A stretch of 22,354 nt of DNA from Fidelibacterota bacterium (GTDB lineage: Bacteria > Fidelibacterota > UBA8477): assembly GCA_021734045.1 (NCBI GenBank), contig JAIPJR010000049.1:1-22354 (forward strand), given 5' to 3'. Positions 15,373 through 22,354 of this stretch are shown here, piece after piece. The first letter of the stretch is position 1. Every line of letters starts with the position of its first letter. Under the pieces are notes generated by a model. It worked only from the letters and a program-made list of their open reading frames with translations. It was not told where the DNA came from and did no database searches. Both the position numbers and the translations under genes were made by a program.

Positions 15373-17397
15373 CTAGTAAGCAACCACAATGGGTTTGGTG
15401 AAAACATTATCCCCGGCATCTGATTCCACACGAATCTGACACAAATACACACCGGGCGCGACGCGCTCACCCGATTGGTTGGTTGCGTCCCAGGTAGGAC
15501 CGGAAGCACCGCCGAAATAGGTAGCGGGGTACGTGCCATCGAGCACGGTGGCGACTTTACGCCCTCGAATATCGTAAATGGTGATGGTTACCGGTCGTTG
15601 TTCAGAAAGTTTGGCTACATAAAAGGAGATATGTGCCACATCGCAAACCCCGTCGTTGTTGGGTGTAATGGGGTTTGGTTTGATGGTGACCAGATTCAGG
15701 GAGACTTCCGGAATATTCGGTACTGTTACCTGCCAGCCGGTGGGACTCTCATCCACGCGCTGGGGATTGTCGGGAGATCCGGTGGACATGATAATCGCCG
15801 GAAGCGTATTGTTGGGCTCGGAAAACACCACATTGAATGTGAGACCCAGCTTCCCGGTGGTATTGAAAGTATTGTTGAAAATGACATAGAACCGGTCGCT
15901 TTCTGCGCGGGTGGTAGCCAGGTCATTGATATCTGCACCATCCAGACTCAGCGTCAAATCATGAATCGCAGCCGGCGTGTACACCAATATCGTATCCACA
16001 CCGTAATCCGTAGCGCCGAATGTGAAGTCCAGTGAGTAGGTAATGGTGGTGTCTTTTAACACCGGAGCCTCAGCCACATCCAGCGACGCATCAACCTTCG
16101 TGGCAATCAGGCGGCTGTCGTATTCAAATGAGATCTCGTTCAACTCCGGCGTACTGGTGGTGCCGGTGAACATGGACATGGCAAATTGGAAATACTGACG
16201 GGGTTCGGGTACGGGGAGAAATTGATTGTCAACAGCGGTTGGCGCAGACCAGCCTGACCAGGCAGTGTAGGTGACCACAATAGGTGGCAGGGTAATTTCG
16301 TCTATGCCGGTTGTGTCACTCCACAACACGATATTATTGGTGGTGTCAAAGTGAACCGTACCCGCAGCGAGTAAATCCGTTCCGGCCGTATCCTCCACCG
16401 TCAGCCCACCCAATGGGAACCAGGGATGTGTCAATGTATAGCCATTGTCCACAAAGGGCTCACCAACGGTGTACTCACCATCCTGTTCACCAGTATCCCA
16501 GGCTTCGTTCGACTGCTTGGTGCCATCGCCATTGGTATCATTATTGATGCCATTTGCGCCAAAATCGGAAAAGTCCTCACCGGGATTCCACACGCCATCC
16601 GTCATCAGCATTTCTGTCACCAGTGTAGAATCAGAACGGAACCGGACGCTCGCTCCTGTGCTGGTGGGTAACGTCAGTTGCCAGGTGAAGCGCCCTAGAT
16701 TCATCCGGCCACCCAGATCCTGAATACCTGAGATGTAATTTCCCACTGGAACCGGTCCCAGGCTGTAAACCTCCAATTCGCCTAATCCCAATGTCTTAGG
16801 TTGGGCATTGGGTTGTTTTAACCCATGAAAGCGAACGAAACGACCCAGTTGGGCGGGAAAACGGATGGTCAGAGCGCCATTGATATAGGCCACCATCTGT
16901 CCAGCAGCAACGGTATCCCAAGTCGTGCCTTCCAGACTGATGGATAGGAGGTAGTCGGTTGGCGCGAACACCGAAGCCACATCCGCCCGGTACCGAATAA
17001 TGACTTTATACAGGTTACGCTCGCTCTCCAGATCCACTTCTGCGTAGGTTTCAGTCCAGTTTTTGCTGGTGTAGTAAGCATGGTGATTTAAATCAGCCGC
17101 CGACCCATCGGTTATCTGGCTGGCATCCAGGGTTTCATCGGGACGGACAAATTTAGCAGGCTTATCCAGTGCAATATTCTGGGTGGAATCGCCCTCCAGG
17201 ATAATCGCACCTACTGCTGAATCCACTACACACCCCTGCATCGTGGCACCAGTGGCGAAATCAGAAACGCTGGTCAGTGTATGATATTGGGGTTGTGCCA
17301 AACCGATACCCAGTCCCAGAAACAGGAATGTGACCATGAATTGGTAGCGCTGTTTCAACCAGTAAAAATGCCCCCGCCAAGTTCTGCAATTATCCAT
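15373..17397 (-). CDS. Secreted discoidin (F5/8 type C)-domain protein with FlgD-Ig-like C-terminal domain
   Basis: 674 residues. The start is supported by AAGGA (17404-17408) at a 6-base spacer. The signal peptide is long-armed, ending near residue 35 (IGLAQ). Residues about 72-213 form an F5/8 type C (discoidin) galactose-binding-like domain: NIALDKPAKF, then ITDGS, then YAEVDLESERNLYKVIIRY, then RFVRFHGL. Residues about 268-320 are Asp/Asn/Gly-rich and may bind calcium. Beta-sandwich sequence of unknown family follows. Residues about 569-674 match a FlgD Ig-like/gliding-motility type C-terminal domain (PNPITPNNDG...TITIYDIRGRKVATV...APGVYLCQI). It ends TKPIVVAY and lacks the basic KKLLxxK tail of the other secreted proteins here. 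As the first gene of the operon, followed closely by the PorV/PorQ-like gene, it may be that protein's cargo or an outer-membrane-associated component. Confidence 0.85.
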   Translation of the reverse strand: MDNCRTWRGHFYWLKQRYQFMVTFLFLGLGIGLAQPQYHTLTSVSDFATGATMQGCVVDSAVGAIILEGDSTQNIALDKPAKFVRPDETLDASQITDGSAADLNHHAYYTSKNWTETYAEVDLESERNLYKVIIRYRADVASVFAPTDYLLSISLEGTTWDTVAAGQMVAYINGALTIRFPAQLGRFVRFHGLKQPNAQPKTLGLGELEVYSLGPVPVGNYISGIQDLGGRMNLGRFTWQLTLPTSTGASVRFRSDSTLVTEMLMTDGVWNPGEDFSDFGANGINNDTNGDGTKQSNEAWDTGEQDGEYTVGEPFVDNGYTLTHPWFPLGGLTVEDTAGTDLLAAGTVHFDTTNNIVLWSDTTGIDEITLPPIVVTYTAWSGWSAPTAVDNQFLPVPEPRQYFQFAMSMFTGTTSTPELNEISFEYDSRLIATKVDASLDVAEAPVLKDTTITYSLDFTFGATDYGVDTILVYTPAAIHDLTLSLDGADINDLATTRAESDRFYVIFNNTFNTTGKLGLTFNVVFSEPNNTLPAIIMSTGSPDNPQRVDESPTGWQVTVPNIPEVSLNLVTIKPNPITPNNDGVCDVAHISFYVAKLSEQRPVTITIYDIRGRKVATVLDGTYPATYFGGASGPTWDATNQSGERVAPGVYLCQIRVESDAGDNVFTKPIVVAY

Positions 17398-17403
17398 GCA
17401 AAA

Positions 17404-17408
17404 TCCTT
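17404..17408 (-). promoter_or_regulatory. Ribosome-binding site of the discoidin-domain gene
   Basis: The minus strand reads AAGGA within a purine-rich run (AGAAGAAGGA), six bases before the ATG at 17397, fixing the start of the first gene of the operon. Confidence 0.75.
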
Positions 17409-17482
17409 CTTCTCAAATTGTCATGCCGGATTCCGGCGTGAAAATATCCGCTGTCGGCTGAATCACCAAGGGGTTTACGCGA

Positions 17483-17509
17483 GATTGTTTGTACGATAAC
17501 TAAACAATC
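17483..17509. repeat. 8-bp perfect inverted repeat upstream of the operon
   Basis: GATTGTTT at 17483-17490 and AAACAATC at 17502-17509 are exact reverse complements separated by 11 bases. The centre-to-centre spacing is 19 bases, close to two helical turns, as expected for a dimeric repressor or activator site. It lies about 86-112 bases upstream of the operon's first ATG. It has no adjacent T-run in the minus-strand direction, so a terminator is unlikely. Confidence 0.5.
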
Positions 17510-17681
17510 CCAGTGTCTCAAAAGACCATAAATCATTTCAAAAACCCAGGTTTAAATAATTAATAAATAAAATATTAGTATCCAAAAAACCGACTCCTTA
17601 CATCAACCGCACTGAGCGGATTATGGGCAAAATTTCTGCCAAAAACCGGTAATATTTTGAAAGAGCAGCAATCTTAATGGT

Positions 17682-18464
17682 TTAGAGTGGAATTATTTCC
17701 ATCAGGATTGCATTGGGTGTTTCCGCCACCACATTGCGCAGGCTGTCTATTTGGACTTCCATGGATTGGTAGAAGGTGAGTAGTGCCGGCGTGGGAGCCC
17801 AGTTTACAACCGGCTGTCCCGGATATTTCCCTCGACTGTCCCGCTCCAGGATGTGGGTCAATTGCTCCTGCCGGAACCAATCCCCGCTGATGTCCGTCAG
17901 CGGCCCATCGGCTTCGGTGATGGTCAGATTCAGTTTGTACAAGTACCGCCGTTCTCGTCCCGGGCTTACAATCACATCCTTCCCAACCTGCAGGGCATCC
18001 CGCTGGAATTCGGCATTCGTACAAACCCACAATTCCCCGGACACATCCGGCTGACTTTGCTGCAATTGCACCGTGCGTCGCCAGTCGAGGGGGGAGATGA
18101 TGAGCGTGAATGCCTTCCCGGTCACCGCAGGGCGTTGTCGAAATGCCTCAATGCCTGCCGTGCCGGAATCAATGAAAATGACCTGTAATCCTTCAACACC
18201 GGTTGATGCAGGGGAAATTTCTACCGTATCGGCAGAACCGACCCAGAGTATTTGATGAAACGCCTCTGCTCCGGCAAACCGGCCCAGATGGCGTGCCATT
18301 TTGGCTTGATTACCCGATTCCCTGGATAAGGATTTGGATTGTACCAGCAGCGTACCGCTGATTGGTTGAAAGGGTCGGGGTTGATTTGCCGGTGAACAGG
18401 ACCACCAAACGGCTGTAATGAGCAGGGTGATGCCAAACCACCATCTTGTATTTCTTAAAGGCAT
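17682..18464 (-). CDS. Predicted lipoprotein, possibly a degenerate 5'-nucleotidase-like metallophosphoesterase
   Basis: 260 residues from ATG 18464, chosen because basic residues (MPLRNTR) and a hydrophobic stretch ending in Cys23 (WWSC) follow; the lipobox is atypical. An in-frame extension to a TTG at 18575 looks untranslated. No family is recognised firmly. The layout from residue 36 on (a strand GTLLVQS, then GNQAKMARHLGRF, then LWVGSADTVE, then GVEGLQVIFIDSG, then AFTLIISPLDW, then DVIVSPGRERRYLYKLNLTI) recalls the calcineurin-like domain of UshA/5'-nucleotidase proteins, where the equivalent late strand is 'G..VVQ.G..G.YLG.L.L..'. However, the metal-binding D-x-H, GNH and GH-x-H motifs are absent. 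Residues 195-250 are helical. It is divergent from the phosphodiester glycosidase gene at 18794. The phosphoesterase idea is weak inference; lipoprotein of unknown function is the safe call. Confidence 0.7.
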   Translation of the reverse strand: MPLRNTRWWFGITLLITAVWWSCSPANQPRPFQPISGTLLVQSKSLSRESGNQAKMARHLGRFAGAEAFHQILWVGSADTVEISPASTGVEGLQVIFIDSGTAGIEAFRQRPAVTGKAFTLIISPLDWRRTVQLQQSQPDVSGELWVCTNAEFQRDALQVGKDVIVSPGRERRYLYKLNLTITEADGPLTDISGDWFRQEQLTHILERDSRGKYPGQPVVNWAPTPALLTFYQSMEVQIDSLRNVVAETPNAILMEIIPL

Positions 18465-18638
18465 GTATTGATAATAGAATCCGGTCTGTCCAAAGACAAG
18501 GATAAGCGTACAATGGCGGTGTGATTCGTCACCATTTGTTAATAAATATTTACAATCTAACCCAACCCGGGCCAATCCATTGTTGTTAGTCTGTAAATCC
18601 TTATAAACGCTGGTGTAATGCGGATAAGATGTGTTTCG

Positions 18639-18656
18639 GGTGCTTTAAATAGCACC
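18639..18656. repeat. Palindrome between the divergent genes
   Basis: GGTGCT (18639-18644) and AGCACC (18651-18656) are perfect reverse complements around a six-base A/T centre (TTAAAT). The 18-bp size and A/T core resemble operators of dimeric regulators. It lies about 138-155 bases before the plus-strand start and 175-192 before the minus-strand start. There is no following T-run, so it is not an intrinsic terminator. Confidence 0.45.
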
Positions 18657-18780
18657 TGGGAAAATGGGTAAAACGGTATAACAGTTGCAGTAAAAAATTC
18701 GTAACATCCGATGGATTACATCGAGATCGCAATGAGCCAAACATGGCAAATAATATCACTATTATTCATACAACGTCCCG

Positions 18781-18786
18781 AAAGGA
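18781..18786 (+). promoter_or_regulatory. Ribosome-binding site that fixes the start at 18794
   Basis: AAAGGA is followed by a 7-base spacer and then three consecutive ATG codons from 18794. It supports the shorter protein, whose signal peptide begins at once, over the reading frame opened at 18743. Confidence 0.75.
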
Positions 18787-18793
18787 TTCTACC

Positions 18794-21241
18794 ATGATGA
18801 TGACAAAATTCGTGAACCGGCTGGCATTATTTATCGCGGTTCTGATTGTCCCGGTAATGGGAACGGAAATTACCAGTACCAACCTGGTGGGTCCGGGCGT
18901 CTGGCACACCCACACCCGGATTCCGGAAGTGCCCTGGGATATGCATATCATGACCATCGATCTTCAAAATCCCTACATCACGCTGGAGTCCAGCAAGGGA
19001 GAGGATCAGCTCTTTGCCAGGGAAGGCACTTCTTCCGCTGCAGCACGCAAAAGCTATCCCGGACATCGGGTTATCGGTGCGGTGAATGGTGATTTTTACA
19101 ATGTGGAGACCGGCGAACCCATCAACGCCCAGATCGTGAATGGTCATGTCATCCACCGTCCCACCGGCAGACCCACCTTTGCCGTTTCCAGCGACTCCAT
19201 TCCCTTCATCGAATACATGTCCATGTCGGGCGTACTGGTGGACGACAGCGGTGCAGAAAATGCCATTCATGGTGTGAATCAATCCCGCAACACGGACCAA
19301 CTGGTCATGTTCAATGATTTTTACGGCGCCACCACGGCCACCAACGAGTTCGGAACGGAAGTGGTCTGCACGCTGGTGTCAGAACCGCTGGTGAACGACA
19401 CCGTACGGGTTGTGGTTATGGCGAAAAATGCCGGTGCAGGCAATGCCCAGATTCCTGATGACGAATTGGTTTTTTCCGGGCACGGCGTCAGCGCTGCGTT
19501 TTTAAATGACCAGGTGGCAATCGGCGATACGCTGCGTTATCTGATGCGCTTTTCCGGCGTGAATGAATCCGTTTTGGTGAATGCCATTGGCGGGAATCCC
19601 ATTATTGTTCAAAACGGAAGTCCGGTGAACGACGACGGTATCCGCCATCCGCGCACCAGCGTGGGCTGGGATGAATCAGGCCGGTATCTGTATTTTTTCG
19701 TGGTGGATGGACGCCAGGCCGGGCTGAGTCTGGGTGTTACCTTGGGCGAATTGGGACAACTCATGGCGGAACGCGGTGTGTATCGTGGCCTGAATCTGGA
19801 TGGCGGGGGCTCCAGCACCTTTGTCATTCAGGGACAGATAAAAAATTCACCCTCTGATGGCGGCGAACGGCGCGTGAGTAATCACATGCTGGTGGTGAGC
19901 TCCGCCCCAATCGGTGCGCTGGATTCGTTGGCATTCATCACCCATGAACGCCGTGTATTCCAGGGGGGCAATGCCACCTTTCCGCTGCGGGCGTACGATC
20001 AATATGGCAATCCGCTGGTTCCGGATACATTGGATTTGAACTGGGGGTGCGATGCGGGTATTGGGAGCATCACGCCAGACGGTGTCTTCACCGCCGGGAC
20101 CGTTCACGACAGTGGCTATGTCTATGTGAGCAGCACCGACCAATCCACCGCCGATTCGGTGTTTGTCACCATTGATGTCCCCACAGAGCTGGCCGTGAGT
20201 CCCCGGTCATTAATCCTGCGAATGGGGGAGACCCAGCCCATTCAGCTCAATATGTTCGATACCGGCGGCAATCGCTTTCCGGTACAGGCCGATAATGCAG
20301 ATTGGACAGTTCCCACGGCATTATTAACGCAGAATGGCGCTGAATTTACCGCCATCGGTGCCGGAGAAGGCTGGCTGGTGGCGCAGTATATGGCGGTGGT
20401 GGGTTCCTGTTATGTGGCCGTGGAGGTGGATTCGGCCAATCTGGTGCTGGAAGATTTCGAGACCGGTCTGGACTTATGGGAACTGGATGGCACCGAGATG
20501 GATATGTTTACCACCCGGTTTCTGGCAAGCACAGAATTCCCTGGCACGGCCAAATTGCGCTACAAATTCACCCGCAGTGGTGGTTCCAGTGTGGTCAGCA
20601 TGCAAAAGGACATTCTGGTATCGGGCAGCCCCGATTATCTCACCTTCCGGTTCAGGGGCAATGGCTATAGCCATACCCTCATGTGGTATTTCACCGATAT
20701 TGACAACGAGCTGTTCCGCCTGCTGATTCCCTATAGCTCGTCCAACACCGATTGGCAGACGATAACGCTGCCCTGGAACTACGCCCAGGCTGATTGGTCC
20801 AACCCGGGTGCCCAACTCACCTTTCCCATCACCTTTCACCATCTGGATGTTTACCTGGGCGGTGGGGATGTGAATGAAACCATACGGGATTCCATCTATT
20901 TTGATGATTTAGCTGCGGAATATTTCATGGATGTGATGCCTGAAGGGCCGGTTCTTCCCACTGAATTCAAATTAACGCGCGTTTATCCCAATCCATTTAA
21001 TGCAGCGACACGTATCGAATTCCAGGTGCCGCCGCAGTGCGATGTTGAATTGGCTATTTATGATATCACCGGACGCAAGGTCTGGTGGCACCAATCTTCC
21101 GGAAATCTGAACGCGGGACTCCGGAGCCTCATCTGGCAGGGCGTGGATATGCAAAATCAACCGGTGGCGTCGGGTGTGTATTTCTTGCAACTCCGGAGCA
21201 ATGGGCAGCAGATAAACCGGAAATTATTGATGATGAAGTAG
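18794..21241 (+). CDS. Secreted NAGPA-type phosphodiester glycosidase with Ig-like, carbohydrate-binding-like and T9SS domains
   Basis: 815 residues. Signal peptide about 1-23 (ends PVMGT). Residues about 50-372 match the phosphodiester glycosidase/NAGPA domain (PF09992): GAVNGDFYN at 95-103, NAIGGNPIIVQNG near 263-275, RHPRTSVGWD at 284-293, and NLDGGGSSTF at 334-343. The last is the family's most conserved motif. The human relative cleaves the N-acetylglucosamine-phosphodiester cap of mannose-6-phosphate; bacterial relatives act on envelope or extracellular glycopolymers. Two Ig-like (BIG2-like) modules follow at about 373-463 and 465-545. A jelly-roll, carbohydrate-binding-like domain spans about 550-712 (starting LEDFETGLDLWE, ending DSIYFDDLAAEY). 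A T9SS type A domain spans about 725-815, with YPNPFN and tail NRKLLMMK. The gene is monocistronic as far as visible and divergent from the lipoprotein gene. Substrate unknown. Confidence 0.92.
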   Translation: MMMTKFVNRLALFIAVLIVPVMGTEITSTNLVGPGVWHTHTRIPEVPWDMHIMTIDLQNPYITLESSKGEDQLFAREGTSSAAARKSYPGHRVIGAVNGDFYNVETGEPINAQIVNGHVIHRPTGRPTFAVSSDSIPFIEYMSMSGVLVDDSGAENAIHGVNQSRNTDQLVMFNDFYGATTATNEFGTEVVCTLVSEPLVNDTVRVVVMAKNAGAGNAQIPDDELVFSGHGVSAAFLNDQVAIGDTLRYLMRFSGVNESVLVNAIGGNPIIVQNGSPVNDDGIRHPRTSVGWDESGRYLYFFVVDGRQAGLSLGVTLGELGQLMAERGVYRGLNLDGGGSSTFVIQGQIKNSPSDGGERRVSNHMLVVSSAPIGALDSLAFITHERRVFQGGNATFPLRAYDQYGNPLVPDTLDLNWGCDAGIGSITPDGVFTAGTVHDSGYVYVSSTDQSTADSVFVTIDVPTELAVSPRSLILRMGETQPIQLNMFDTGGNRFPVQADNADWTVPTALLTQNGAEFTAIGAGEGWLVAQYMAVVGSCYVAVEVDSANLVLEDFETGLDLWELDGTEMDMFTTRFLASTEFPGTAKLRYKFTRSGGSSVVSMQKDILVSGSPDYLTFRFRGNGYSHTLMWYFTDIDNELFRLLIPYSSSNTDWQTITLPWNYAQADWSNPGAQLTFPITFHHLDVYLGGGDVNETIRDSIYFDDLAAEYFMDVMPEGPVLPTEFKLTRVYPNPFNAATRIEFQVPPQCDVELAIYDITGRKVWWHQSSGNLNAGLRSLIWQGVDMQNQPVASGVYFLQLRSNGQQINRKLLMMK

Positions 21242-21498
21242 GGGAAGACGAATGGAGTTGAAAGAGTGAACCGGGAGATCAGCAGAAGAACCAGGGTGGC
21301 AACCTTGTGACCTAACGAAAAATCCTGTCTCAGGTTGGTGACTGCCTGTTGTAGAAGAGAAACACGAAGGATGTGTGGCTAGTAGAAGTTACTTTACAAT
21401 CTCTTAAACAACCGAGAACACTAATTTATCAAATTATACCAAAGATGTTGCATATCATTACTTTAAAAACAATATTTTGAATAATCGGTGATCGCAGG
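21242..21498. other. Intergenic region with falling GC content
   Basis: 257 bases between two plus-strand genes. No intrinsic terminator is visible after the stop at 21241. From about 21390 the DNA becomes clearly A/T-rich. TTGCAT (21448-21453) followed by TATTTT (21473-21478) is a possible promoter for the next gene, but the 19-base spacer is longer than ideal. No open reading frame worth calling was found on either strand. Confidence 0.5.
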
Positions 21499-22354
21499 AT
21501 GCTCAACCAGCAACAGGGAATAGTAAGTAGGAAAACATGGAGACTTCTTCAGCCTCTCCTCATTTTAATGGTGACCGTCACGAATTATGCATTCACACAA
21601 TCAATAAGCTGGAATCGTGTCACGAATGATGGGCAATACACGGGAGGATTTACCAGCTCTAGTCCTACTTTTGCGGATATAGATGGTGACGGCGATCATG
21701 ACTGTTTTATAGGGACTGCACGTTCTAACACTGAAAATGCCAGAGTTTTTTATTTCGAAAATATTGGTGATCCTGAAAATAGTAGCTGGCAGTTAGTCAC
21801 TGATTCATACAACGACATACAATTTGATGACATCTTAATAAACATCACCTTCGCAGATATAGATGCTGATGGTGATCTCGATATGTTTATCGCTGGTGAC
21901 TCCTATACCCACGGCATCCATTTTTTCGAAAACGTCGGCAATTCTAATAATCCTGAGTGGCAATATATCACGGACACCTATCAGAGTATTGATGCTAATG
22001 AAGCGATGGGATATTTTATGAAACCAACCTTCGCAGATCTGGACAATGACAATGATTTGGATTTGCTTGTAGGTGCATACCTTGGAAATACTTATTACGA
22101 AAATATCGGTGATTCATCCAACGCGAGTTTTGAGATAGTGACATATAACTATTTTGATTACGAATCGAGTCATTATTGCCCAATTTGGGCAGATATCAAT
22201 TCCGACGGAGATTACGATTGTTTCATTGGCTTGTCGTCTCTCCTGTTTTACGAAAATATTGGATCAGCGGAATTGCCTGCGTGGAGTTTAAATTCAGAAA
22301 ACTATAACAACATATCCGGCCAGGCGATATCTCATGCATTTTGTGATCTTGATG
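21499..22354 (+). CDS. FG-GAP/VCBS repeat secreted protein, 3' end outside the window
   Basis: The frame stays open from ATG 21499 to the window end (285 codons; an in-frame stop at 21478-21480 bounds it upstream). Signal peptide about 1-34 (RLLQPLLILMVTVTNYAFTQ). Four complete FG-GAP/VCBS-type repeats follow and a fifth begins at the edge. Each has a calcium-loop motif: FADIDGDGDHD at 58-68, FADIDADGDLD at 118-128, FADLDNDNDLD at 178-188 and WADINSDGDYD at 230-240. An (F/Y)(F/Y)EN(I/V)G strand accompanies each. The period is about 50-60 residues. Such repeats build integrin-alpha-like beta-propellers or adhesive surface proteins. Codons are richer in A/T (ATA, AAT, GAT, TTT) than in neighbouring genes, hinting at transfer or different selection. 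The ribosome-binding site is weak (AGG directly before ATG). A T9SS domain would be expected at the missing C-terminus. Confidence 0.85.
   Translation, partial: MLNQQQGIVSRKTWRLLQPLLILMVTVTNYAFTQSISWNRVTNDGQYTGGFTSSSPTFADIDGDGDHDCFIGTARSNTENARVFYFENIGDPENSSWQLVTDSYNDIQFDDILINITFADIDADGDLDMFIAGDSYTHGIHFFENVGNSNNPEWQYITDTYQSIDANEAMGYFMKPTFADLDNDNDLDLLVGAYLGNTYYENIGDSSNASFEIVTYNYFDYESSHYCPIWADINSDGDYDCFIGLSSLLFYENIGSAELPAWSLNSENYNNISGQAISHAFCDLD

Larger units (their letters stand above)
17398..17681. other. Upstream region of the nine-gene operon
   Basis: 284 bases between the operon's first gene (start 17397) and the stop of the lipoprotein gene (17682), which lies upstream in the same orientation. 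It holds the ribosome-binding site at 17404-17408, a perfect 8-bp inverted repeat at 17483-17509, and a very A/T-rich tract at about 17551-17583 that could ease promoter melting. No clear -35/-10 pair and no convincing terminator for the lipoprotein gene were found, so some read-through into the operon is possible. No coding potential was seen. Confidence 0.6.
18465..18793. other. Divergent intergenic region with two palindromic elements
   Basis: 329 bases between divergent genes (lipoprotein on the minus strand, glycosidase on the plus strand); it should contain both promoters. It holds an A/T-rich imperfect palindrome at 18537-18556 (16 of 20 positions self-complementary) and a GC-richer palindrome at 18639-18656. 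The plus-strand gene has a good ribosome-binding site at 18781-18786; the minus-strand gene has none that is clear. TATAAC at 18677-18682 resembles a -10 box but no -35 box sits at the right distance. No coding potential was seen. Confidence 0.6.

Noticed and set aside
15475-16035. 186-codon open frame on the plus strand
   Set aside because: Lies wholly antisense to the well-supported discoidin-domain gene, has no ribosome-binding site or recognisable domain, and is rich in shadow-type residues.
17626-17640. Small hairpin GGCA/TGCC as terminator of the lipoprotein gene
   Set aside because: Stem is only four base pairs and no U-run follows in the minus-strand direction.
18743-18793. 17-residue N-terminal extension of the phosphodiester glycosidase
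   Set aside because: AAAGGA at proper spacing precedes the ATG at 18794, where a normal signal peptide begins.

Overview
The window reads as chromosome of a Gram-negative bacterium of the Fibrobacterota-Chlorobiota-Bacteroidota (FCB) superphylum, most likely an uncultured lineage such as Neomarinimicrobiota (SAR406), Calditrichota, KSB1 or Ignavibacteria. The reasons are several large secreted proteins ending in type IX secretion (T9SS) C-terminal domains with the YPNPFN signature, a PorV/PorQ-family outer-membrane protein, and an ExbB/ExbD motor next to a DUF4159 protein. The phylum is an inference. No rRNA, tRNA, CRISPR array, insertion sequence or phage gene was seen.

Layout. At the left edge a minus-strand gene begins with an excellent ribosome-binding site but only three codons are inside the window. 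Next is a minus-strand transcription unit (178-2571) with a clear intrinsic terminator. It encodes a secreted protein in which three golvesin/Xly-type binding domains alternate with two ASPM/Hydin-type Ig domains, followed by a T9SS domain. From 17397 down to 2720 lies a tightly packed run of nine minus-strand genes, probably one operon. In transcription order these are: a discoidin-domain secreted protein, a PorV/PorQ-like barrel, a 915-residue outer-membrane barrel, a 1037-residue TPR protein with an N-terminal membrane anchor, ExbB, ExbD, a TonB-like N-terminal anchor fused to DUF4159, a lipoprotein with a TonB-like C-terminal domain, and a secreted GHL10-type glycoside hydrolase. Upstream of it is a minus-strand lipoprotein gene (17682-18464), possibly a degenerate metallophosphoesterase. 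It is divergent from a plus-strand secreted NAGPA-type phosphodiester glycosidase (18794-21241). A visibly more A/T-rich FG-GAP/VCBS repeat protein gene starts at 21499 and runs off the right edge.

How the parts may work together (inference). The nine-gene run has the components of a proton-motive-force-driven, envelope-spanning machine: ExbB/ExbD stator, TonB-like halves, a periplasmic TPR scaffold, two outer-membrane barrels and a surface or exported adhesin-like protein. The most unusual feature is that the two hallmark parts of TonB appear on separate, adjacent genes. The His-containing N-terminal anchor is fused to DUF4159, and the C-terminal receptor-contacting fold sits on a lipoprotein. 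The flanking secreted glycosidase-like and carbohydrate-binding-like proteins suggest work on extracellular polysaccharides or glycoconjugates, but no substrate can be named from the sequence.
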